The notes under the pieces: generated by a model
The model's input: only the letters and a program-made list of their open reading frames with translations
Databases searched by the model: none
What the model was told of the DNA's origin: nothing
Translations under genes and position numbers: made by a program
Shown: positions 7,901-15,091 of the stretch, one piece after another
How the letters are laid out: each line of letters starts with the position of its first letter
How positions within the stretch are numbered: position 1 is the first letter of the stretch
Origin: Clostridiales bacterium
Lineage (GTDB): Bacteria; Bacillota_A; Clostridia; Saccharofermentanales; Saccharofermentanaceae
DNA length: 28,327 nt
Direction of reading: 5' to 3'
NCBI GenBank assembly: GCA_017649745.1
Contig: JAGCGE010000166.1
Coordinates: 1-28,327 of the forward strand

Positions 7901-9931
7901 TTACGTCCATCTTCCGATCCTGTCTTCAGGTGCGACATACATCTTGTCGCCTTCCTTAACGTCATAGACCTCATAGAATTTATCTGTTGTTGCCAGGATC
8001 GCGTTTACGCGGATCTCAGAAGGGCTGTGAACGTCTCCTGCAAGCTGGCTGATGATAGCCGTATCTGACTGCAAGAGTGCCCATAAACTTCCGAAGGACT
8101 CGAAAACAGTTTCGTAATCTTCCTTTGTACAGCCTTTCATATCGCAGACTGTCATGACTGCTTCCATACCGCTTAAGTCGGCATAGTTCTCGCCTAAAGT
8201 CTTTTCACCGTCAACACTGTAGATCGTAAATACGTTGAAAGTATTCTCGAAATAATCGATAGCTTCAGAGTTTCTCTCTTCAAGCTTCTTTACATCTTCT
8301 TCATTGAGCCAGGACGGATCGAAAACACCGTTCTCGTTGAACTTGATTCCGTTAGAGTCGAATGCATGACCGAGCTCGTGAGCGACTACCGTACCAAGGC
8401 CGCCGAGGTTCTCGTAGTAAGACTTATCTGTTCCGAACCAAGGATCAGTCATGATAGCGGATGTGATCGTTACTCTGTTATCCCAGGAATAGCAGGCATT
8501 TACAGTCTGCATTGACATACCCTGTTCGTTACGATCTCTAACCGTTCCGATATTCTTGATGTTCTTTTCGTAGTTTTGGCAATTTACTTCGATCATTGCT
8601 TCAAGCAGATTATTATCGAACGCTCTTGAAAGTTCAGGGTCGTCCTTCATGTTTTCGAGAAGAGTCTTACCTGTGATGAATTCGATATTATCGAGCTTTC
8701 TTATAAGGCCTTCTCTTGATTCTTCTGAGAGCCAGTCAGCATTACCGATCAATACTCTGTAGCCTGATATAAGGTCGTCACAGAGTTCGCGAAGCTGTGT
8801 CTCCATCTCGTCTGTGTAGAAGTACTTCAAGTAGAAATCACTTAAGACGAGACCGTAATTGATATTGATAAAACGGTATGCCTGTTCATCGATATCATCA
8901 GCGCTCTTTGGGAAATACTTGGCGATTTCAGGATGATCCTGCGCGATGAATTCGCCGTAAGTCGATACGAGAGATGTCACGATCCATGCTTTAAGGATGT
9001 CGAGATTATCGTTGGTCAAGATCTTATCGATGGCAGCGATCTGAGAGATGTCGTTTACTTGCCAGCCGCCGTAAGGATTCTCGCTTATACCGTACCACTT
9101 CTCGTAATCTCTTACTTTGTGGTTAGTAAGTTCCTTATCGATCTCTTCTTCTGTCATGAACTTAATGTATGCATTCGGATCGATAGCATCAAGAACTTCC
9201 TTGTCTGTTGCCCAGGCGATATCGATCACTTTATACATAAGATCATGAGCGGTATTCTCCGCATCTTCGTGCTCGACACCTGCGGTCATGAGACAGTCGA
9301 TGATGATCGTCTCTCCGTCGGAGGCTTTAGTCGTATCCTTGCTTATGTCTTCTAGGGACTGGCCTAAGATCGTTGCTGACTGAGCCCATATGATACAGTA
9401 CTTATCCGGATCGAAAAGGTCTGACGTGACACCTGCTTTACCGAATGTCTCGATGGAATACCTTCTCTGCAGATCGTTAGTAACTGTCATGAACTCGTCG
9501 ATATTCTTGGCATTCATGATGCGATCGATATCAGTTTCAAGGATAGCGGCACAGTTCTTCTTTACTTCATCATCTTCTTCATAAGCTACATATGAGTAAT
9601 AAACTTTACGAAGGATATCCTCGCAGGATCCTTCAGGATATTTCTCGTTACTGGTAACTACTTCCTTGAGTTTTTCGGCGATAGCGTCAGCCGTGCTCGT
9701 ATCATAGAACGCGCCTGCGCCTTTCATGCCCGGTTCGATATTAAGCGACTTCAAGGTATCAAGGTTCACGTAACCATAGTAGTCATCTTGAGCCCTGATA
9801 TCTTCGATGTCACTTCTCGAAAAATCTGACTTCTTTTCTGTTTCTTCCGTGCTGTCAGTGGTGTTTCCGGAACAGCCGGACAAAACAACAGCGGCACAAA
9901 GTATTGCCGCTGCGGCTTTCTTCAATCTCAT
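7901..9931 (-). CDS. M13 (neprilysin/PepO-like) zinc metallopeptidase lipoprotein
   Basis: A surface-anchored oligopeptidase. The first 20 residues are a lipoprotein signal with lipobox LSGC, giving lipidation at Cys20. The body is peptidase family M13: substrate-binding VNACYSWDNRVTI near residues 477-489, zinc motif HELGH at 518-522, third ligand Glu581 in ENYADLSG, and a C-terminal YVAPEDRIGRWT matching the PEDR motif of the family. At 676 residues the length is normal. I chose 9931 over an ATG 13 codons upstream because AAGGAGA sits 5 bases before it and the lipoprotein signal then starts correctly with MRLKK. It leads the permease and ATPase genes by 14 bases. A plausible role is trimming of extracellular peptides handled or sensed by that transporter, such as antimicrobial or signalling peptides; this is inference. 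Confidence 0.93.
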   Translation of the reverse strand: MRLKKAAAAILCAAVVLSGCSGNTTDSTEETEKKSDFSRSDIEDIRAQDDYYGYVNLDTLKSLNIEPGMKGAGAFYDTSTADAIAEKLKEVVTSNEKYPEGSCEDILRKVYYSYVAYEEDDEVKKNCAAILETDIDRIMNAKNIDEFMTVTNDLQRRYSIETFGKAGVTSDLFDPDKYCIIWAQSATILGQSLEDISKDTTKASDGETIIIDCLMTAGVEHEDAENTAHDLMYKVIDIAWATDKEVLDAIDPNAYIKFMTEEEIDKELTNHKVRDYEKWYGISENPYGGWQVNDISQIAAIDKILTNDNLDILKAWIVTSLVSTYGEFIAQDHPEIAKYFPKSADDIDEQAYRFININYGLVLSDFYLKYFYTDEMETQLRELCDDLISGYRVLIGNADWLSEESREGLIRKLDNIEFITGKTLLENMKDDPELSRAFDNNLLEAMIEVNCQNYEKNIKNIGTVRDRNEQGMSMQTVNACYSWDNRVTITSAIMTDPWFGTDKSYYENLGGLGTVVAHELGHAFDSNGIKFNENGVFDPSWLNEEDVKKLEERNSEAIDYFENTFNVFTIYSVDGEKTLGENYADLSGMEAVMTVCDMKGCTKEDYETVFESFGSLWALLQSDTAIISQLAGDVHSPSEIRVNAILATTDKFYEVYDVKEGDKMYVAPEDRIGRWT

Positions 9932-9936
9932 AAACT

Positions 9937-9943
9937 TCTCCTT
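9937..9943 (-). promoter_or_regulatory. Ribosome binding site deciding the M13 peptidase start
   Basis: AAGGAGA on the minus strand, 5 bases before ATG 9931. The ~100 bases up to the aspS stop codon are AT-rich and contain no terminator I can see. A promoter there is possible but not clear, so read-through from aspS cannot be excluded. Confidence 0.7.
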
Positions 9944-10030
9944 TTGTTTTCGTTTTCGATGCATATACACTATGCACCACCACGTTTAAATGTCTACAAA
10001 GAAAAGTTTAAGATTTGATAAAGTTCTTGA

Positions 10031-11806
10031 TTATTCGACGATTGTCTTTATATGGAGCTCATCAAGTTGCTTGTCCGTTACATATCCAGGAGCGTCCATC
10101 ATGATGTCCTGGGCATTCTTGTTCATAGGGAACGGAATGATCTCTCTGATGGAATCCTCGCCTGCAAGGAGCATTACCATACGGTCTACGCCAGGAGCGA
10201 TACCTGCATGCGGCGGAGCACCATAACAGAATGCGTTATACATAGCAGGGAACTTGGACTTAACGTCCTCCTCACCAAGTCTAACCATCTCGAATGCCTT
10301 GATCATGATCTCAGGATCGTGGTTTCTTACAGCACCGCTTGAAAGCTCGACACCGTTACAAACGAGGTCGTACTGATCAGCTGTAATATCGAGCGGATCG
10401 ATCTCGCCTTTTTCAGCCTTAAGAAGTGTCTCAAGACCGCCTGATGGCATGGAGAATGGGTTATGGCAGAACTCGAGTTCGCCTGATTCCTCACCGATCT
10501 CGTACATAGGGAAATCAACGATCCAGCAGAATGTATACTGCTCTTTATCCATGTGACCAGGAACAGTAGCGCCGAATGTCTTAACGATAACGCCGGCTGT
10601 CTTCTGAGCCAGAAGAAGCTTACCTGCAGAAAGTACAACGAGGTCATTTGGCTTAATGCCAAGTGCATTTACAACTGCATCCTTGATAGGTGTAACGAAC
10701 TTGGAGATACCACCTACGATCTCTCCGTTCTCGTCCATCCTGAACCAGAATGACTTGTTGCCTGACTGAACTTCGATATCTGCGATGTTCTTGTCGATGA
10801 ACTTACGGCTCTCCTTGAAGTCGGAGATAACGACTGCCTTGATCCTGGCGCCTTCCTCGTCGAAAGGTCCGAATCCGCATCCCTTAAGTGCATCTGTTGC
10901 ATCCTGCACTGTGAGGTCAATACGAAGGTCAGGCTTATCTGTTCCGTATTTTTCCATTGCTTCAAGGTATGGGATCCTCATGAAAGGAGCACCTGAAGCT
11001 CTGTTGTATTTACCGTACTTCTCGAAAACAGGAGGGAGGACGTCTTCGATAACAGCGAATACGTCATCCTGTGTAGCGAATGCCATCTCCATATCGAGCT
11101 GATAGAATTCTCCAGGTGATCTGTCTCCTCTTGCATCCTCATCTCTGAAGCAAGGAGCGATCTGGAAATATCTGTCGAATCCTGAAGTCATGAGGAGCTG
11201 CTTGAACTGCTGAGGTGCCTGAGGAAGTGCGTAGAACTTGCCAGGGTGTTTTCTAGCAGGAACAAGATAGTCTCTTGCGCCTTCAGGTGATGATGCTGTA
11301 AGGATAGGAGTTGTGATCTCCAAGAAGCCGTGCTCTGTCATGGAGCTTCTGAGAGCTGCTACGACATTACAGCGGAGGATGATGTTGTTCTTGACTTCAG
11401 GGTTACGAAGGTCAAGGTAACGATACTTAAGACGAGCGTTCTCGTCTGCTTCTCTTGAATGATTGATCTCGAATGGAAGCTCGTTATAACGGCAGCGGCC
11501 GAGTACCTTTACTGATGAAGGAAGGACCTCGATATCGCCTGTAGGCTGGTTAGGATTCTTGGAGCTTCTCTCGCGAACAACGCCTTCTACCTGGATCGTA
11601 GATTCCTTGTTGATGGACTTAAGGAGCTTGACCTGCTCTTCATTCTCGAGGACGATCTGTGTCGTACCATAGAAATCTCTTAATACTACGAAGCCGAGTG
11701 TGCTTCCTACTTCTCTCATATTTTCAAGCCAACCGACGAGAGTTACATTTGCTCCTGCGTCGGAAAGTCTTAATTCACCGCAGTTGTGGGTACGTGACTG
11801 GATCAT
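10031..11806 (-). CDS. aspS: Aspartyl-tRNA synthetase
   Basis: Charges tRNA-Asp with aspartate in the cytoplasm. This 591-residue class IIb synthetase has the bacterial layout. It has an N-terminal anticodon-binding OB domain, a catalytic domain with ARLKYRYLDLR, TPEGARDYLVP-like SSPEGARDYLVPAR and motif 2 FRDEDARGDR, an inserted GAD domain, and motif 3 GIAPGVDRMVMLL near the end. The start at 11806 (MIQSRTHNCG) is chosen because AGGGGG lies 7 bases upstream; 23 codons upstream up to 11875 are hydrophobic and unlike the family. Two details differ from the common bacterial form. The OB loop usually written RRRD reads NMRE, and motif 2 is followed by SPGEFYQLD instead of the QPEFTQ type. This may mark a divergent clostridial AspRS subtype. 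Confidence 0.96.
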   Translation of the reverse strand: MIQSRTHNCGELRLSDAGANVTLVGWLENMREVGSTLGFVVLRDFYGTTQIVLENEEQVKLLKSINKESTIQVEGVVRERSSKNPNQPTGDIEVLPSSVKVLGRCRYNELPFEINHSREADENARLKYRYLDLRNPEVKNNIILRCNVVAALRSSMTEHGFLEITTPILTASSPEGARDYLVPARKHPGKFYALPQAPQQFKQLLMTSGFDRYFQIAPCFRDEDARGDRSPGEFYQLDMEMAFATQDDVFAVIEDVLPPVFEKYGKYNRASGAPFMRIPYLEAMEKYGTDKPDLRIDLTVQDATDALKGCGFGPFDEEGARIKAVVISDFKESRKFIDKNIADIEVQSGNKSFWFRMDENGEIVGGISKFVTPIKDAVVNALGIKPNDLVVLSAGKLLLAQKTAGVIVKTFGATVPGHMDKEQYTFCWIVDFPMYEIGEESGELEFCHNPFSMPSGGLETLLKAEKGEIDPLDITADQYDLVCNGVELSSGAVRNHDPEIMIKAFEMVRLGEEDVKSKFPAMYNAFCYGAPPHAGIAPGVDRMVMLLAGEDSIREIIPFPMNKNAQDIMMDAPGYVTDKQLDELHIKTIVE

Positions 11807-11813
11807 TGATGTT

Positions 11814-11819
11814 CCCCCT
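11814..11819 (-). promoter_or_regulatory. Ribosome binding site deciding the aspS start
   Basis: AGGGGG on the minus strand with a 7-base spacer to ATG 11806. It excludes the longer reading from 11875. Confidence 0.65.
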
Positions 11820-11843
11820 GATATCTTTAGAAATTCAACGTAT

Positions 11844-11872
11844 AATTTACCCCTTATTAATATTAAAATCAA
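11844..11872 (-). promoter_or_regulatory. Candidate aspS promoter
   Basis: TTGATT (11872-11867) and TAAATT (11849-11844) on the minus strand are separated by 17 bases, about 40 bases before the aspS start. It sits back to back with the diguanylate cyclase promoter. Confidence 0.45.
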
Positions 11873-11890
11873 CAAACGCTAAATGGAATC

Positions 11891-11899
11891 TGATATAAT
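11891..11899 (+). promoter_or_regulatory. Extended -10 promoter for the GAF-GGDEF gene
   Basis: TGATATAAT is a perfect extended -10 (TG-n-TATAAT), 37 bases before ATG 11936. The -35 position shows no good match, as is common for extended -10 promoters. Confidence 0.6.
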
Positions 11900-11935
11900 A
11901 ACGCTATCTTTAATCTTGACTGTAGGGGGCGCAGT

Positions 11936-13321
11936 ATGGATTTTCAGGCTTTTGTTGATAACATCGACGTTATGACATGTGTTATCTCCGTCGAGATGAA
12001 GGAAGACGGCAACTACGGTGACATCAGGATCGTTACCGGTAATAAAGCTTATATCGATTCTATTGAGACTCCGTGGGAAGGTCCTGCGTTGCAGGTCTCG
12101 AAGTTCATACCGAACAGCCTCTACCAGACTTATTTTCCGAAGGATCTCAATTTCGAGACAGTATGTTATACTGCTGCCGTTCTTAAAAGGCCTGTTCACA
12201 CATATGTGCATCCTGAACGTTACGATTTCTGGTTTAACCTTTTTATGCTCCCTTTGATCAATGAAGGCAATATGTATTATTGCACTTACACTCAGCAGGT
12301 TACCCGCGAGGCTGATTCCGAACAGATGGCAGATGTTCTCTCTGCAGGAAGGGCTAAGAAAGTCCTTAATACATGTATCAAGCTTCACGGTGCGATGGAT
12401 TTTGCCGAGACTATGGAAGCTGTTCTTAAAGATATCAGCAGCATCTGTCTTACTGAATCATGTTCACTTATCCTCGTCAATCAGAAAGAGAGAACATGTA
12501 AGATCCTGGCACAGGATAAGAGAAGAGAGACGCTTGCAGATGATCCTGGTTTCTACGAGATAGTTGAATCATGGCCGAAGACTTTGGACGGAACGAATTG
12601 TCTCCTTATCAAGAATGATGTGGAGATGAACTATATCAAGGAGAAGAATCCTAATTGGTATACCTCACTTGAGAAATATAACGTTAAAAGTATCGTTCTT
12701 TTCCCGCTTAAGGGACCTGAGGGTCTTATCGGTTATATCTGGGCAACTAATTTCAATACTGAAGATGCTGAGAACATTAAGGAGACTCTTGAGCTTACAA
12801 CTTACTTCCTTGCATCAGCAGTATCCAATCATATCCTCATGAACAGACTTAGAGTTATGGGTTCAGTCGATATCCTTACAGGTGTCCTTAACAGAAACGA
12901 GATGAACAACAGGATCGACAGGTTAAACAATGGTGAAGACCATATGAGAAATGTCGGTGTTGTTTTCGCTGATCTGAATGGTCTTAAGAGAGTCAATGAT
13001 AAAGAAGGACATTTCTCCGGTGACGAAGTTCTTAAGGATGCCGCAAAGGCTCTGCAGAACGTCTTTAAGGGAGTGGATATCTTCAGGGCAGGCGGCGATG
13101 AATTCATGTTCCTCGTGCCTGATGCGAACGAAGATGATCTTAAGAAGAAAGTCGACATCATAAGGGGTCATGAATTCGGCTATAAAGATGTCGGATTCGC
13201 AGTCGGAACCTGTTTCATCGAAGATTCAAAGGACATCCTTAATGCACTCCATGTCGCAGACGAACTGATGTACAAGGATAAGGATGAATTCTATAAGAAG
13301 CATCCGAGATTAAAGCGATAA
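11936..13321 (+). CDS. GAF-GGDEF diguanylate cyclase
   Basis: Predicted to make c-di-GMP from two GTP in the cytoplasm; no transmembrane segment. Residues 1-125 look like a PAS-type module (ending VHPERYDFW...MYYCTYTQQ), 150-305 a GAF-like domain with the pattern SIVLFPLKGPEGLIGYIWA, and 308-455 a GGDEF domain. The catalytic motif GGDEF is intact at 386-390 with metal-binding Asp346 in FADLNGLK. The inhibitory RxxD site is absent, because the segment before the motif reads KGVDIFRA. AGGGGG before ATG 11936 is the ribosome site and an extended -10 lies upstream. It is divergent from aspS and converges on the LacI-like sensor gene with three bases between stops. The stimulus is unknown. Confidence 0.92.
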   Translation: MDFQAFVDNIDVMTCVISVEMKEDGNYGDIRIVTGNKAYIDSIETPWEGPALQVSKFIPNSLYQTYFPKDLNFETVCYTAAVLKRPVHTYVHPERYDFWFNLFMLPLINEGNMYYCTYTQQVTREADSEQMADVLSAGRAKKVLNTCIKLHGAMDFAETMEAVLKDISSICLTESCSLILVNQKERTCKILAQDKRRETLADDPGFYEIVESWPKTLDGTNCLLIKNDVEMNYIKEKNPNWYTSLEKYNVKSIVLFPLKGPEGLIGYIWATNFNTEDAENIKETLELTTYFLASAVSNHILMNRLRVMGSVDILTGVLNRNEMNNRIDRLNNGEDHMRNVGVVFADLNGLKRVNDKEGHFSGDEVLKDAAKALQNVFKGVDIFRAGGDEFMFLVPDANEDDLKKKVDIIRGHEFGYKDVGFAVGTCFIEDSKDILNALHVADELMYKDKDEFYKKHPRLKR

Positions 13322-13324
13322 GTT

Positions 13325-15091
13325 TTACGAAGTTACATCTCCTGACAAACGCGCATCATTGAGTGATCTTCCGAGCTGACCCGCGATGAATTCGCCGCGG
13401 TCGTATATTGACTTGTCGATTTCACTTATCAACAATCCGAAGATGAATGATTCATAGAAAACAGGGAAGAGCAAGAATGAATTCTTCTTAGCTGAAAGCT
13501 CGTCTCTGGCGAACATCTTGCTGACAGGTGTGGTCCTTCGCTCTTCCGGTATCAGATGGAATGTTCCGTTTTTCGTAAGACATATGAGATCTATCGTAGT
13601 AGGGAACGTAGAAGGATCAGGAGGATTAGTGAATGAGAAATCAACAGGTTTGTCATACATATAGAAAGCCGCATTATGAAGTCCGAGCTTATCAAAATTT
13701 CGGATGATCCTGTTGATAAGATCTCCCTTGAATCTCGCGTTCGTTGCACCGTCTATCTGGAACTTAAGAAGCAATGCGAGATTGAGCTGATTTATCGAAT
13801 TCTCTTCATCTCTCTTAGCAGATACTGCTCTTAACGCGGAGTCCTTGATGTGCGTGAAAAGCCTGTTATTCATATAGCTTGCAGCAGCAGATTTCTGCAT
13901 GATATTGAGTCTTCTCTGAAGTCTGTTGATGGTGTTGATGAGCTTTGATGTATCAGTATAATCAATAGCTCCGTTTTCGAAAAAGATATCGATCAGTCTT
14001 TCGACTTCCTGGAACTCTTCAAGACTCATGTACTTCATTCTCATAGCACGGAGCATCCTGAAAGCGAACTCATAAAAGAGTCGTTTAAGATCAACATCTT
14101 TCGGATCGATAAGTTCGTTCTTGTATCTGTAGAAACAGTCATCGAAAAGCTTATAGAGGAACGCATCATCAGCATGGAACAGATGAAGCGGAGCATAATC
14201 ATTCTTGGAGCAATCGAAAGACTCTCTTCCGTAGACTTTTACAGGAAGAAGTTCGGAATGGACTTCTTCACCATTAAATATCTTCAAAAGAAGCTCGACT
14301 GCTTTTCGACCCAAAGTAACGTTATCTGCACCGATAGAAGCAAGAGACGGCTTCATGTTTCCTGCTTGTACCGTGTTATCAAATCCGAATACCATGATAT
14401 CTTTGCCAGGTACGAGAGATCTCTGACTCATAGCTTCGTAAAGACCTATCGCAACAGCATCATTGACGCAGAATATCGCCTGCACATCCGGATTATTATC
14501 AAGGAGACGAGATGCCTGCTCGACACAGTTAGGATCCATTCCCGTAGGAATATACCACTCATCTTTAAACTCGATGAAGTGCTCCTTGAGGCAATCGATA
14601 TAGATCTTTTTTCTCTTCATGGCATCGCCGTTATCATCTCGTCCGCCGAGCATACAGATCTTGTTGAAACCGTTAACGTTTACGAGGTAATCGATAGCTT
14701 CTCTGATACCGGTTGAATTGTCATAGTTTACCGTCAGATATCCTTCAACTTCACCTGCAATGATGATCTTAGGGATGTTTTCGAAATCTGCGTTATATTT
14801 CTTGAAGAAGAAACCCTGCTCAGAAGGATCGATACTTCCGAGCGATATGATGAGTCCGTCGATATCGCATATATCGCCGAGTTTATATACAGAATTGTAG
14901 GTCTTCTTATAAGAATAGTCGAACGCCTCGTAAGCCCTCTCGTCGACATATTTACCGGCGATAACGACAAGACGGTAATCCCTTGTATTAGGGAGCGCGT
15001 TCATTGTACTGTGGATGACTTCCTTCGCAAAATCCGAGAAGATGTCATCAACGATAAGACCTATTGTTGTGTGTTTATTCTTGGGCTTCAT
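13325..15091 (-). CDS. LacI-type ligand-binding domain protein with GAF-like C-terminus and no output domain
   Basis: Residues 8-290 form a periplasmic-binding-protein-like fold of the LacI/GalR sensor class, with CVNDAVAIGL at 208-217 and VFGFDN at 234-239. There is no helix-turn-helix before it and no signal peptide, so it is neither a normal repressor nor a periplasmic protein. Residues ~300-420 are helical. The last ~160 residues are GAF-like (LLFPVFYESFIFGLLISE), resembling the region that precedes GGDEF in the first gene of this operon, but the chain ends there. It looks like a paralogue of that protein without the cyclase. Its start overlaps the EAL gene's end by 17 bases and is served by GGAGG about 10 bases upstream, implying translational coupling. 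Likely role: a ligand sensor acting on a partner, perhaps the FIST-EAL protein. Function is inference. Confidence 0.85.
   Translation of the reverse strand: MKPKNKHTTIGLIVDDIFSDFAKEVIHSTMNALPNTRDYRLVVIAGKYVDERAYEAFDYSYKKTYNSVYKLGDICDIDGLIISLGSIDPSEQGFFFKKYNADFENIPKIIIAGEVEGYLTVNYDNSTGIREAIDYLVNVNGFNKICMLGGRDDNGDAMKRKKIYIDCLKEHFIEFKDEWYIPTGMDPNCVEQASRLLDNNPDVQAIFCVNDAVAIGLYEAMSQRSLVPGKDIMVFGFDNTVQAGNMKPSLASIGADNVTLGRKAVELLLKIFNGEEVHSELLPVKVYGRESFDCSKNDYAPLHLFHADDAFLYKLFDDCFYRYKNELIDPKDVDLKRLFYEFAFRMLRAMRMKYMSLEEFQEVERLIDIFFENGAIDYTDTSKLINTINRLQRRLNIMQKSAAASYMNNRLFTHIKDSALRAVSAKRDEENSINQLNLALLLKFQIDGATNARFKGDLINRIIRNFDKLGLHNAAFYMYDKPVDFSFTNPPDPSTFPTTIDLICLTKNGTFHLIPEERRTTPVSKMFARDELSAKKNSFLLFPVFYESFIFGLLISEIDKSIYDRGEFIAGQLGRSLNDARLSGDVTS

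Noticed and set aside
11879..12388. Open frame of 169 codons on the minus strand
   Set aside because: Antisense to the N-terminus of the GAF-GGDEF gene and covering its promoter; no ribosome site and no family features.
14174..14716. Open frame of 180 codons on the plus strand
   Set aside because: It lies wholly antisense to the LacI-like sensor gene, has no ribosome site and its product resembles no family. It is a coding shadow.
13325..15091. A LacI-family transcription repressor
   Set aside because: The ligand-binding fold is right, but it starts within the first eight residues and no DNA-binding helix-turn-helix precedes it. An overlap with the upstream gene leaves no room for one.
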